Under the pieces are notes generated by a model. That model worked only from the letters and a program-made list of their open reading frames with translations, did not search any database and was not told the origin of the DNA. DNA of 54,486 nt, taken from the NCBI GenBank assembly GCA_934141605.1, contig CAKPCL010000008.1, positions 1 to 54,486 on the forward strand, given 5' to 3'. Of the stretch, positions 17,319 to 26,041 are shown piece by piece. This DNA is from an uncultured Clostridia bacterium. GTDB taxonomy: Bacteria; Bacillota; Clostridia; TANB77; CAG-508. Both the position numbers and the translations under genes were made by a program. The stretch's first letter is position 1, and every line of letters starts with the position of its first letter.

Positions 17319-17861
17319 TTAATTTTCAAAAATATCATAATTTGACATTTTAAAGTCTCTGTTAAATATATTGTTTCCTGTTCCAAATCCTGGTCTAAAT
17401 GGTGGTCTCATTGGTGGTCTAGGTGCAGGTGGTCTTGGCATTGGTGGCCTCCCCGGTCTTTCTTCATTTTGTTTTCTTCTTAATAATTCTCTGATTAAAA
17501 GTATTTGTATTAAATCTCTAAGTTCTCTATTACTTTGTCTTGTTTCTCTGTTTTCATTTGTTGTTTTAGCTGTTTTTACTGTACTTGCTGTACTTGTTTC
17601 TGTCTTTTTTTCTTCTAATGCAAAAAATATTTCATCTGTCATGTTTTGGATATCAGCATTTGTTACAGATGTATTTATATTACTGCATTTTTTGCTTATC
17701 ATTGGGTAAACTATTTTGTATATTTCAGGATAGTAACCTTCTAATTCTGCATCTGCAGTATTGCTTGGGCTTCTATATTCTTGATAATTGTTTTCGTATT
17801 GTGTAACAGGTGCATATCCTAAAATACTTCTTATGTATTCATCATATGTTTCATTGTACAT
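17319..17861 (-). CDS. Conserved hypothetical protein with Pro/Arg-rich tail
   Basis: A 180-residue protein. The N-terminal 85 residues contain a motif I associate with small clostridial proteins (ELEGYYPEIYKIVYPMI, then a two-Asn Thr stretch and a helical EIFFALEE). The middle is Thr/Lys/Glu-rich, and residues about 133-160 are a Pro/Arg/Gly repeat (RPPMPRPPAPRPPMRPP). A spore-coat or surface role is possible but only a guess. GGGAGG lies before the ATG. No family name can be given. Confidence 0.7.
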   Translation of the reverse strand: MYNETYDEYIRSILGYAPVTQYENNYQEYRSPSNTADAELEGYYPEIYKIVYPMISKKCSNINTSVTNADIQNMTDEIFFALEEKKTETSTASTVKTAKTTNENRETRQSNRELRDLIQILLIRELLRRKQNEERPGRPPMPRPPAPRPPMRPPFRPGFGTGNNIFNRDFKMSNYDIFEN

Positions 17862-17916
17862 AATAAACCTCCCTCATATTTTACTTTTATATAATATGAA
17901 GAAGGTTTTATTTTGG

Positions 17917-19317
17917 TTAAATATTGTTTACTAGTTTCTTGAATTTTTCTCCTCTATCTGCAAAGTTTTTGAACATATCAAAACTTGCACTAGCTGGAGA
18001 AAATAGTACTACTTCACCTTTTTTTGCTGTTTTTCTTGCTATCTCTATTGTTTGTTCTAAAGAATCACACATATAAATGTCTATTTTTTTATTTTCTTTT
18101 TCTGCTTCTGTTTTTACTGCATTGAATATTTTTTCTGCTGTTTGACCTATTAATATTAATGCTGTTACTTTGTCTATTATTGGTTTTGCAAGTGGTTCAT
18201 AATCTAAATTTTTGTCGTATCCTCCAGCAATTAAAACAATATTTTCTTTAAAAGCATTTATTCCTGATAAAGTTCTTGTAGGTGATGAACTTGCTGAATC
18301 ATTATACCATTTTACTCCATCTATTTCTTTTATAAATTCTATTCTGTGTTCAACAGGTTTAAATTCTTTTATTGCTTGAGCTGCTATATCTGTGTCTACT
18401 AGCGTTTTTGTAGCTGCTAGTGCTGTTGCTATATTTTGGAAGTTGTGATTTCCTCTTAGTATTACTTCATCGGTGTTTAAAATGTGTTTTCTTACTTTGT
18501 CTTCGCATTCTTTTATAACATCATTATCAACTATAAATCCATTGTCTAGCTTTTCTTTACTGCTGAAAAATATTACTTTTCCTTTTGCTTCTTTTTGACA
18601 ACTTCTTGTTATATCATTATCATAATTTAAAATTAATATTCCATTTTCATTTTGATTTTTGAAAATATTTTTCTTTGCTTCTATGTATTCTTCATAGTCT
18701 TTGTGGATATTTAAATGATTTGGTGTTACATTTGTTATTACTGCTATGTCTGGGCTTACACTCATATTCATTAACTGAAAACTACTTAGTTCTAATACTA
18801 CAATATCTTCTGGAGTCATTTCTGGTAATTTTGTAAATAGTGGCGTTCCAATGTTTCCTCCTAAAAATGTTGTATATCCGCCTTTTCTTAATATTGCATT
18901 TATCATACTTGTTGTAGTTGTTTTTCCGTCACTTCCTGTGACTCCAATTATTTTGCAAGGACACATTTCCATTAACATTTCAACTTCTGTTGTTACAATT
19001 GCTCCTCTATCTGCTTCTGCTTGCAATTCTGGTCTTGTTGGTAAGCAACTTGGAGACCTGAATATAATGTTAAATCCTTTTAAATTATCAAGACAATTTT
19101 TTCCAAAGGAAGTTTTAAATTCATATATGTTTATTTTATTTATAATATCTTTTGATATTTCATCAATTGTTCTTTCATCAAATACTGTTACTTGTGCTTT
19201 TTTTTCGTATAAATAATCTATTAGTGGTAAATTGCTTACTCCTAAGCCAATTACAGCTACTTTTCTATATTTTATGTATTCATTAAATTCTTTTAATTTT
19301 TCGTTTTCGTAATTCAT
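17917..19317 (-). CDS. murD: UDP-N-acetylmuramoylalanine--D-glutamate ligase
   Basis: Adds D-glutamate to UDP-MurNAc-L-Ala in cytoplasmic peptidoglycan synthesis. The 466-residue protein has an N-terminal nucleotide-binding fold (VIGLGVSNLPL at 22-32), the Mur ligase ATP motif GVTGSDGKTTT at about 125-135, the NVTPNHL motif near 198, RGNHNFQN near 290 and the C-terminal DSASSSPTRT and AGGYDKNLD motifs. AGGAGG precedes the ATG. It stands apart from other mur genes here. Confidence 0.96.
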   Translation of the reverse strand: MNYENEKLKEFNEYIKYRKVAVIGLGVSNLPLIDYLYEKKAQVTVFDERTIDEISKDIINKINIYEFKTSFGKNCLDNLKGFNIIFRSPSCLPTRPELQAEADRGAIVTTEVEMLMEMCPCKIIGVTGSDGKTTTTSMINAILRKGGYTTFLGGNIGTPLFTKLPEMTPEDIVVLELSSFQLMNMSVSPDIAVITNVTPNHLNIHKDYEEYIEAKKNIFKNQNENGILILNYDNDITRSCQKEAKGKVIFFSSKEKLDNGFIVDNDVIKECEDKVRKHILNTDEVILRGNHNFQNIATALAATKTLVDTDIAAQAIKEFKPVEHRIEFIKEIDGVKWYNDSASSSPTRTLSGINAFKENIVLIAGGYDKNLDYEPLAKPIIDKVTALILIGQTAEKIFNAVKTEAEKENKKIDIYMCDSLEQTIEIARKTAKKGEVVLFSPASASFDMFKNFADRGEKFKKLVNNI

Positions 19318-19488
19318 TTTGTTTCCTCCTATTTGTTTTTATATATTATATATATTCTTTTTTTAATATAAATGTCCTCTCTTTTTGCTTATTATATCTC
19401 TTTTTTTATAAAAAAACAATTTTATGAGAATATTTTTATATTTTTTAGGTTAAAATATTTTTAGAAATTTGAATGGAGGTGCTTTTGT

Positions 19489-19584
19489 ATGTCTAAATCT
19501 AATAAAAAGAATAATAATAGCAACAATAATAAGAATACTAACCAAAATCAAAATAATGAAAGACAAAATAATAATTGTAGATAG
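19489..19584 (+). CDS. Asn-rich 31-residue microprotein
   Basis: ATG at 19489 follows GGAGGTGCTTTTGT and opens 31 codons (MSKSNKKNNNSNNNKN...), ending in a single Cys-Arg and TAG at 19582. About half the residues are Asn and the rest mostly Lys, Gln, Ser and Arg; it is basic, has no hydrophobic core and is probably disordered. A strong terminator follows 11 nt after the stop. The ribosome site and terminator are what support a real gene. It could be a small spore-core or nucleic-acid-binding protein, but no family was recognised. Confidence 0.6.
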   Translation: MSKSNKKNNNSNNNKNTNQNQNNERQNNNCR

Positions 19585-19594
19585 CTTCGTTTTT

Positions 19595-19625
19595 AATAGC
19601 CCTTTTTTAGGGCTATTGTTTTTTT
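19595..19625 (+). terminator. Terminator of the Asn-rich microprotein gene
   Basis: AATAGCCCT and AGGGCTATT enclose a T loop, followed by GTTTTTTT. Confidence 0.9.
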
Positions 19626-19644
19626 GGCTTAATGATGTTATAAT
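19616..19644 (+). promoter_or_regulatory. Sigma-A promoter of the gene at 19718
   Basis: TTGTTT (19616-19621), 17 nt, TATAAT (19639-19644). The -35 box overlaps the tail of the preceding terminator. Confidence 0.6.
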
Positions 19645-19717
19645 ATACATAATGTTTTATTAGCATTTATACATTTTATTAAAAACAAAAATTTTTTAAA
19701 ATCAGGAGGATTAAACA

Positions 19718-20401
19718 ATGAGACTATCACGGAAGGATAAGCTATATCTTACATTAATCATTTTTTTACTGGTAATGTTTTTTACATTTCCTTTTTTAGG
19801 ATTAAGCTTTATAAATTTTATTTTATTTGAGCTATTAATGTTGTTAGTAATATTTTTTTGGGTTAGCATGTTATTTAAATCATATAAAGCAGAAGTAGCT
19901 CATGACGAACAAGTTCTGGATTTATTTAAAAAATACTATTCTGACGAAATTGATGTAGTATCAGATACTTGTAAGTTGATTTATGGCAATATCTCTTCTG
20001 ATCAAATTACCAAATATGGAATTCAAATAGAAGATGATAATTTTTATTTGCTAAAATTCAATGATAACATGAAAGAATTTTTAAAATTTTCTGATGAAAG
20101 TTTAAATGATGCTAATAATGTTATAGCTTGCTTTATGGACGCTCTTGTTTCTTCTTGGAAGATTAAATCATCTAGCTTTGATAAGAGCTTTCCAGATAAA
20201 ACACTGATAGAAATTAATTGTAAATTAGCTGTATATGCTGTTTTTTCTATTTTTGGTGTGTCATACAAAAAAATGGATGAAAGTCTTGCTGTAAAGAAAC
20301 TTATTGACATATTATTTATATACTATGTTCGTGGTGAGTGTGGTAAAATTTCAACTTTACTTCAAGAAGCTTTCTACATAGAATTATTGCTTAAAGATTA
20401 A
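19718..20401 (+). CDS. Hypothetical two-helix membrane protein (CGG-sense gene)
   Basis: A 227-residue protein with two adjacent membrane helices (about 10-28 and 33-53) and a cytoplasmic helical domain of about 170 residues. No known family was recognised. AGGAGG precedes the ATG, and it has its own promoter and terminator. Codon 5 is CGG (TCA CGG AAG), the only CGG in the gene; it must be read in frame, since skipping the C leads to a stop eight codons later. The flanking minus gene at 20466 shares its terminator. Confidence 0.75.
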   Translation: MRLSRKDKLYLTLIIFLLVMFFTFPFLGLSFINFILFELLMLLVIFFWVSMLFKSYKAEVAHDEQVLDLFKKYYSDEIDVVSDTCKLIYGNISSDQITKYGIQIEDDNFYLLKFNDNMKEFLKFSDESLNDANNVIACFMDALVSSWKIKSSSFDKSFPDKTLIEINCKLAVYAVFSIFGVSYKKMDESLAVKKLIDILFIYYVRGECGKISTLLQEAFYIELLLKD

Positions 20402-20423
20402 CCGTTTGTTTTTAATAAAATGG

Positions 20424-20454
20424 CAAAAATCCCACTGTTATAGTGGGATTTTTG
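20424..20454. terminator. Bidirectional terminator
   Basis: CAAAAATCCCAC (20424-20435) pairs with GTGGGATTTTTG (20443-20454), between convergent genes ending at 20401 and 20466. Confidence 0.9.
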
Positions 20455-20465
20455 TTTGTTTGCTT

Positions 20466-20936
20466 TTACTGCTGGTATCCTTCGGTTGTGTCTTCTTCGT
20501 AGGTGCTATCATCTTCGCCATATTCATAGTCATATTCATCATCATAATATTCATCATCAGTTTTTTTATTTTTGTCTTCCTGTTCTTCCAGCCATTCTAA
20601 CTGGTTAATTGTATTTACTTCATTTATAAAATAAAACAATTCTGAGTCTGTAAGTTTTTTAGATGATAAATATTTGCTGATTGGCTTTATTTCCAGAATA
20701 ACTGGAATATCAAAGTCGTTTTTCATAACTCCATTTGCAATGCAGTTGTTGCTTAATTTTAGATGCTCCTTTGAAAAGATTTCTCGGTATTCACCATTTT
20801 TTTGTTTTTCTACCAAAAAATACCTTGTTACGGTTGCATATTCTTCTGGACTAATTCCATATATTCCTTCTGAAATTATTTCTGTCTTTGCAACATATAG
20901 TTGCTCTGCTTTCCGTTTTCTTTTAAAAAGCTCCAT
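20466..20936 (-). CDS. Hypothetical protein with acidic Tyr/Asp/Glu tail (CGG-sense gene)
   Basis: A 156-residue protein: a basic start (KRKRKAEQ), a mixed alpha/beta middle (about 15-115), and a very acidic tail from about 120 (DDEYYDDEYDYEYGEDD). No family was recognised. GGAGG and a TTTACA-17-TACAAT promoter precede it. Its only CGG is codon 8 (AAA CGG AAA), which must be read as sense; skipping the C brings a stop 12 codons on. It is convergent with the membrane protein at 19718. Confidence 0.7.
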   Translation of the reverse strand: MELFKRKRKAEQLYVAKTEIISEGIYGISPEEYATVTRYFLVEKQKNGEYREIFSKEHLKLSNNCIANGVMKNDFDIPVILEIKPISKYLSSKKLTDSELFYFINEVNTINQLEWLEEQEDKNKKTDDEYYDDEYDYEYGEDDSTYEEDTTEGYQQ

Positions 20937-20992
20937 TGTCTTTCCTCCAAATTAATTAATTTTAGTGAAAAATATATAACTTTAATAGTTTA

Positions 20993-21021
20993 ATTGTATC
21001 ATATTTTATGTCTATTGTAAA
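20993..21021 (-). promoter_or_regulatory. Sigma-A promoter of the gene at 20466-20936
   Basis: Minus strand TTTACA (21021-21016), 17 nt, TACAAT (20998-20993). Confidence 0.65.
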
Positions 21022-21038
21022 TGCTTTTGAACTAAAAG

Positions 21039-21067
21039 TTGTATTTATTGGGGTTTTGTGATATAAT
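21039..21067 (+). promoter_or_regulatory. Sigma-A promoter of the gene at 21105
   Basis: TTGTAT (21039-21044), 17 nt, TATAAT (21062-21067), then AGGAGG before the ATG. Confidence 0.7.
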
Positions 21068-21104
21068 ATAAGTATTAAAATACTTTTTTAGGAGGAAACA
21101 AAAG

Positions 21105-21353
21105 ATGAGCAATAATCAACAATCATCTTATGCAGCTGCTGAGTTTATTATCAATTATAAGTTGTTTTTGTTACGGTTAATTGGTAATACTAGTAACTTT
21201 ATCAATTTTTCGATGCCAACTGTTAAAGGCGTTAGTGAGGAAGATTTGTTAAAAATCTTGAATAGTAAATTTCCTTCATTAAAGTCAGTTCGCTTTGAAT
21301 ATATTGATAAGCCTACTGCAAATGGTACTACAATTGTTTATATTGAAAAGTAG
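21105..21353 (+). CDS. Small hypothetical protein (CGG-sense gene)
   Basis: An 82-residue protein with a helical N-terminal half (YAAAEFIINYKLFLLRLIG) and a likely beta C-terminal half (VRFEYIDKPTANGTTIVYIEK). No family was recognised. It has its own promoter, an AGGAGG site and a strong terminator. Codon 25 is CGG (TTA CGG TTA), the only one; a +1 shift there would give Gly and then an immediate stop. Confidence 0.7.
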   Translation: MSNNQQSSYAAAEFIINYKLFLLRLIGNTSNFINFSMPTVKGVSEEDLLKILNSKFPSLKSVRFEYIDKPTANGTTIVYIEK

Positions 21354-21370
21354 CACTATTTATTTGTTGG

Positions 21371-21404
21371 ACCGGGGATATGTATATCTCCGGTTTTATT
21401 TTTG
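21371..21404 (+). terminator. Terminator of the gene at 21105
   Basis: ACCGGGGATAT and ATATCTCCGGT pair around a GT loop, followed by TTTATTTTTG. It overlaps the 3' end of the convergent Rpn-like gene. Confidence 0.85.
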
Positions 21405-21699
21405 TTTTTTTGATATTAATTTTTGTATTTCTTCTTTATCCAGTTGAGTGATTTCTGAAATTTGTTCTTCGGGCATTTCTAATTTTAATAGTTTTTTAGC
21501 AATTTGTATGCTTTTCTTCTTTGCTCCTTTAATTTCACCGTTTTTCTTCTCCTATTTTTGTTGCATTATTAATAGAAATTGTTCTTTCCATTTCCCATTT
21601 TTCTTTTAACTGGGCAATTCTTCTTATTTCTTCATCTCCTGTTAAATAATTCATTTCTATTATTGCTTTTCTTAAAGTTTCGTTCTTATTTTCGGCCAC
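21396..21699 (-). CDS. Rpn-family (recombination-promoting nuclease) C-terminal tail protein, needs +1 shift at CGG
   Basis: A GTG at 21699 after AAGGAG opens 53 codons (..RRIAQLKEKWEMERTISINNATKIGEEK), then CGG TGA. Skipping the C at 21540 gives GGT GAA ATT and a further 46 residues (GEIKGAKKKSIQIAKKLLKL.., EMPEEQISEITQLDKEEIQKL) to a TAA at 21396, for a 100-residue product. This is the helical tail that follows the PD-(D/E)XK domain in Rpn/transposase-like proteins; the nuclease domain is absent. It may be a remnant, or a stand-alone tail protein like the short internal Rpn products. The clean frame on both sides of the CGG argues against random decay. Confidence 0.6.
21537..21540 (-). other. 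CGG +1 recoding site (Rpn-like gene)
   Basis: Minus-strand frame GAA AAA CGG TGA AAT. Dropping the C gives AAA GGT GAA ATT; the unshifted frame stops at once. The context CGGTGAAA is the same as in cysE. Confidence 0.65.
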
Positions 21700-21908
21700 T
21701 TTTACCAACTCCTTATTATAATTAATAATATATATTTATATAATATATTTTTTGTTTCTAGGATATAGTTTTAGTATACTAAATTTTTTTGCTTTTAGCA
21801 ATACTATTTAGTAAATATTTATTATTAAGTCATAATTAAATAGGTAAAAAAATAAATCTTAAGATTTTATTCTTAAGATTTTAATTTAATGATAAAGTAT
21901 TTAAGTTT

Positions 21909-22523
21909 TTAATGTATATATGAAAAATTAACAGAAAACCAATTTCCAACTCCTAGTTCAATATGTGGTCTTATTCCAATTTCACCATTAGTATAAATAG
22001 CAAATTCTATATTTGAATCACTAAACCCAATATTTCCGATAGTAACAATGTTTTTATTAAATGGAACATACTTCGGATCTATATATCCTATTATTGTATA
22101 TGTATTTTTACTTATTTTAGTTTTAAAGTTAGCAGAAAAATAGCCTGTATATATATTTCCGCTTTTTTTTATGCTAAAAATATTCACAGATAGTAATTTT
22201 TCTCCTGTATCAGTTAGTGTTATAGGTATTTCTTCAATCTCTGTTGCTTTTTCAACTGCTGAGTTTATTCTTTTTTGTAGTTCTTCTTCTGTTATTGTAA
22301 TTGTTTCTCTAGTTCCGCTAACATATTCTCCTATTGTATTTTCATAATCTGCTAAAGTTTCCTCTTCTTCTACTTGTGCATTTTCTGTTTTTTTCTTTGC
22401 TTCATCTGCTTTTTCAAACAAGCCTTGGTTTGTCAATGCTTGTATTGTTATTCCTGCTAATATTAATAGTATGACTATTGTTATTACCAAAGCTATTAAT
22501 GTTATTCCTTTTTCTTTTTTCAT
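21909..22523 (-). CDS. Prepilin-type secreted protein, last gene of the pilin-like cluster
   Basis: A 204-residue protein with a class III (type IV prepilin) leader: basic start, cleavage site G-ITLIALVITI at residues 6-7 and a hydrophobic helix to about 24. A coiled-coil stretch (about 35-95) and a beta-rich C-terminal domain follow (TYTIIGYIDPKYVPF, GIRPHIELGVGNWF). The usual Glu5 of major pilins is replaced by a small or hydrophobic residue. Its first 100 nt are identical to the upstream gene at 22567. Processing by a prepilin peptidase and assembly in a type IV or pseudopilus is inferred. Confidence 0.75.
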   Translation of the reverse strand: MKKEKGITLIALVITIVILLILAGITIQALTNQGLFEKADEAKKKTENAQVEEEETLADYENTIGEYVSGTRETITITEEELQKRINSAVEKATEIEEIPITLTDTGEKLLSVNIFSIKKSGNIYTGYFSANFKTKISKNTYTIIGYIDPKYVPFNKNIVTIGNIGFSDSNIEFAIYTNGEIGIRPHIELGVGNWFSVNFSYIH

Positions 22524-22566
22524 TTTCTTTATTCTCCCTTTTTATTTTGTCTTTCTTGTATAATAT

Positions 22567-24207
22567 TTATTCTGTCACTTGATTCTCTGGTAATTGCCAT
22601 TTTAGAATTGGATATCCGTCATTATATTTCCATGTACCGTCATCATTTTGAATATCTTTTGTATAAGCATTGCTCAATTTTGTATTCAATTGTTCTTGTG
22701 TATAAGCTTTAAAAGATTGAGGAGTAATTGATTCTATACTATTTGCTGTTCCACTATATTTTCTTCCTATTATAGTTCCTGAATATCCAGAACCACTATA
22801 CAATTCAGTAGCATTTGTTCCTGCTCTACTAATAGTTCCTGTATTAATGCACCTATTCATTGTTGTAGTAGATGAATAACTATAGTAACCAATAATTCCT
22901 CCAATTACTGTATACGAAGTGTTTGTTTTTATATTTCCTATATTATAGCAATTATTTATCGTATTTCCCATTATAGAACCTGCAATTCCTCCAATGTCTA
23001 TTTCCCCATTAATATATTGTCCTGTTCCTATTATATTACCTGTATTGTAACAATTCTCTATATTAGATGCTGTTGCGAATCCAACAATTCCTCCTGAACA
23101 TGCATATACTGTCATATTTGCATTATTTATACATTTTAATAATTGCGTATTATATGCATTTCCAACAATTCCTCCCACAACTCCATTGTATTCACTTACT
23201 GTTGCTTTTCCTATAATTTCAATTTTATTTATACATCTTTGCAATATTCCATTATTAATATTTGCGCATATTCCTCCCAAAAATTGTCCTGCTGATATTT
23301 TTCCTTCAACGGTTAAGTTTTCTATTTTTCCTCTACTTACATTTGCAAATAAGCCTTGTTTTTGTTTGTTATTATTTATATATATTTCTGATATTTTATG
23401 TCCGTTTCCATTAAATGTTCCAGCAAATGCTGTTGTTGTGCCTATTGGTTCCCAATCCCCAATTGTTTCACTACATACATTGCTTAAGTCCAAATCATTC
23501 ATTAATGTTATTGTTTTTCCTTCAAAATTTGCTCCACTATTTACTTTATTTCTAAATGATACAAATTCTTCCACAGTAGAAACACTTCTATCATCTGCTA
23601 TTTCTGTTACATTCAAACTCGTTAATTTGTATCCTTCTTTATCATCTTTTATCTTAATATTATATTTTCCATTTTTTAATATTTCTTTTTCTATTACATA
23701 TTTTCCTTCTGTTTTCTCTGGGATATCTATTGCTTCTCCATTTATTTCTATTTCTGTAATATTTCCTTCATATACTATTTCTATGTTTAATTTTGCTTTT
23801 GCAAAATTTGTTTCATATTCTACACTTGTTGTTAGCTCTATTTGTTTTATTTCTTCTCCTTTTCCTAGGCTATCTGTAATTTTAAGTTCTTCTCTGTCTA
23901 TTTGAAATAAGTATCCGTCCGCCATTACTATATTATCATTTACAATATATCCTTCTTGCTCTAATTTATTGGTTAAATATGTTTCAGAATTATACTTATT
24001 ATCTGTATGCTTTTCTATAACTAAATTATCTAACTCCAATTGTAATTTTTCCATTGCACTTTTTTCTGAATATTTTTCTGTTGATGTTGTTGCTTTTTCA
24101 AACAAGCCTTGGTTTGTCAATGCTTGTATTGTTATTCCTGCTAATATTAATAGTATGACTATTGTTATTACCAAAGCTATTAATGTTATTCCTTTAGTTT
24201 TTTTCAT
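22567..24207 (-). CDS. Prepilin-headed surface protein with GLUG-like repeats
   Basis: A 546-residue protein with the same prepilin leader (GITLIALVITIVILLILAG), a helical stalk (about 35-65) and an Ig-like stretch (about 120-205). From about 235 it has a beta-helix-like domain with repeated GGI.G.....I.NC.N.G.I units (GGICANI, GGIVGNA, GGIVGFA, GGIAGSI, GGIIGYY), the GLUG pattern seen in adhesins and peptidase-linked domains. It ends in a Trp-rich motif (WKYNDGYPILKWQL). It is the middle gene of three on one transcript. An adhesive pilus-tip or surface role is inferred. Confidence 0.75.
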   Translation of the reverse strand: MKKTKGITLIALVITIVILLILAGITIQALTNQGLFEKATTSTEKYSEKSAMEKLQLELDNLVIEKHTDNKYNSETYLTNKLEQEGYIVNDNIVMADGYLFQIDREELKITDSLGKGEEIKQIELTTSVEYETNFAKAKLNIEIVYEGNITEIEINGEAIDIPEKTEGKYVIEKEILKNGKYNIKIKDDKEGYKLTSLNVTEIADDRSVSTVEEFVSFRNKVNSGANFEGKTITLMNDLDLSNVCSETIGDWEPIGTTTAFAGTFNGNGHKISEIYINNNKQKQGLFANVSRGKIENLTVEGKISAGQFLGGICANINNGILQRCINKIEIIGKATVSEYNGVVGGIVGNAYNTQLLKCINNANMTVYACSGGIVGFATASNIENCYNTGNIIGTGQYINGEIDIGGIAGSIMGNTINNCYNIGNIKTNTSYTVIGGIIGYYSYSSTTTMNRCINTGTISRAGTNATELYSGSGYSGTIIGRKYSGTANSIESITPQSFKAYTQEQLNTKLSNAYTKDIQNDDGTWKYNDGYPILKWQLPENQVTE

Positions 24208-24233
24208 TTGCGATTTTCTCCTTTTAAATTCAT

Positions 24234-26009
24234 TTAATTATTTCCAATTAATACTGCACGGAAGCCATTGCCGTCGTATGAACCTCCAACATCAGCATGA
24301 AATGCAAATAATCCAGTACCAGCACTATAGCCATAAGCACCACCATGTGCTAAAAATGGACTATCAGAACCAACAAATGGAGAGTAGTTTCCATTCCATG
24401 CTGAAAAATATGTGTCAGCAGATGATGTTTCTAATATTGCGTCTCCAAATCCATATGTTGCTGATTTTAAATCTTTGTATATATTGTAATTATTTACATT
24501 CTCATCACTTGTAGAGTTATATGGATATACTGTTACCCATTTTGTACTTAATGTTTTATATCCATTTTCATTTGCTACTAATGATGCAAATGATTTTCCA
24601 TAAGTTGATAAGTTTATATTTTCATTTGGTATATATAGTGATGTTCTTTCCCATACACAGCCATTTAAGTCAAACACTCCTGTTTTATTATTTGTACTAC
24701 TTGCTGAAACTCCATTTGCTGTATTTTCTGCATATCCTGTTACTGCATAAATTTGCTTTGTACTATTATTTAAGTTTTTGCTATTTATTGTTACTTCTTT
24801 TCCATTTCTTCCACATGAACTTTGTGTTAAGTACGCAACTGCTCCCCACTCACTATTTTTCATTTGGTGTGAATCTGTTTGGCTTGAGCTTAAGCCATAA
24901 AAACTACTTGCACTTGCTATTTCTTTTGAAATTGTATAACTATCTCCTACGCTTATTACATTATAAGCATATGTCAATGGTTTAAATATTGGGTATGATA
25001 ATTTTTGAGTTGCATAACCTGCTGAAGTTAAAGTCTGCCCAAGTGCATTAATTGTAAAATTTTCATTATATGAAGTATATTTACTATCTGAATATTTTAC
25101 ATTTGCTAAATTTATTGTTGGTTCTGTTATTGTTCCGTCACTTGCTACTGTTTGTGTACACTCTTGAAAACCTGCTGCATATTTTGAAACCCAAAATCCT
25201 GGTATCTCTGAATCCCACTCACCGTTCATAAAATTATTTGCTGTTCCATTTGTAAAACTTGGGTGTACCACAAAATCGTCCATTGCATTATTTGTTACTG
25301 TTGGATATGTTTTACTTATCTCTGTTCCACTTGCATTTTTATTTGTTTTGCCTTGTAAAAAGTCTACTAATATTGTTCCTGATACCCCTGTTCCGCCATT
25401 ATTAAGGTTGCTTGTTATTTTATAAGCGTATCTTGGTATCCAAACCCAATAACTTCCGTCTTCTGTTTTTGCATTTGCCCATTTTTGTTCTGAGTAATTA
25501 TACCAATTGTCTTGATTATCTGCTGTTACTGTTACTTCTTTTCCATCTTTGTCCCAATATATTCCTGTCATACCTTGCATTAGCTTTGGACTATTTACTT
25601 TTTTAGAACTATTCCAACTGCCGTCTGCTAATAATGTTTTTTCTTCTTTATTTGTTCCACCTGAATAAATGTCTGACAATAAAATCTCATATCCTTTTTC
25701 TGTTTTTATTGACTTTATTGTTGTTCCGTCTTCTTCATATATTATTGTTCCATATTTTTGTAATATTTCTTCTAATTGTGCTTGTGTTATGCTTCCTAAT
25801 GGTGGTTCTAATTGTTTTTCATAAATATCTAAATTTATCTGGTCTTTTATATTTGCTATTTCTGTTACTTTCTTTGCATTATTTGCTTGAGAAAATAAAC
25901 CTTGATTTGTTATTGCTTGTATTGATATTCCTGCCAATATAAGTAATAATATTATTGTTATTACCAAAGCTATTAATGTTATTCCTTTTTTTTCTTTTGT
26001 TACTTTCAA
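24234..26009 (-). CDS. Prepilin-headed protein with FGE/C-type-lectin-like domain
   Basis: The TTG at 26009 is the likely start (AGGAGG six nucleotides upstream), giving 591 residues. A prepilin leader (GITLIALVITIILLLILAG) is followed by a helical stalk. From about 180 comes a large domain typical of formylglycine-generating-enzyme-like or C-type lectin folds: SYWVWIPRYAYK, PGFWVSKYAAG, NSEWGAVAYLT, GVFDLNGCVWE, and a C-terminal GGAYGYSAG...GGSYDGNGFRAVL. The last motif is where diversity-generating retroelement targets carry their variable region, but no reverse transcriptase is seen here. It is the first gene of the cluster, behind a strong promoter. A ligand-binding display role is inferred. 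Confidence 0.75.
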   Translation of the reverse strand: MKVTKEKKGITLIALVITIILLLILAGISIQAITNQGLFSQANNAKKVTEIANIKDQINLDIYEKQLEPPLGSITQAQLEEILQKYGTIIYEEDGTTIKSIKTEKGYEILLSDIYSGGTNKEEKTLLADGSWNSSKKVNSPKLMQGMTGIYWDKDGKEVTVTADNQDNWYNYSEQKWANAKTEDGSYWVWIPRYAYKITSNLNNGGTGVSGTILVDFLQGKTNKNASGTEISKTYPTVTNNAMDDFVVHPSFTNGTANNFMNGEWDSEIPGFWVSKYAAGFQECTQTVASDGTITEPTINLANVKYSDSKYTSYNENFTINALGQTLTSAGYATQKLSYPIFKPLTYAYNVISVGDSYTISKEIASASSFYGLSSSQTDSHQMKNSEWGAVAYLTQSSCGRNGKEVTINSKNLNNSTKQIYAVTGYAENTANGVSASSTNNKTGVFDLNGCVWERTSLYIPNENINLSTYGKSFASLVANENGYKTLSTKWVTVYPYNSTSDENVNNYNIYKDLKSATYGFGDAILETSSADTYFSAWNGNYSPFVGSDSPFLAHGGAYGYSAGTGLFAFHADVGGSYDGNGFRAVLIGNN

Positions 26010-26041
26010 ACTAATTCCTCCTAATTTTCTATGTAATAGTG

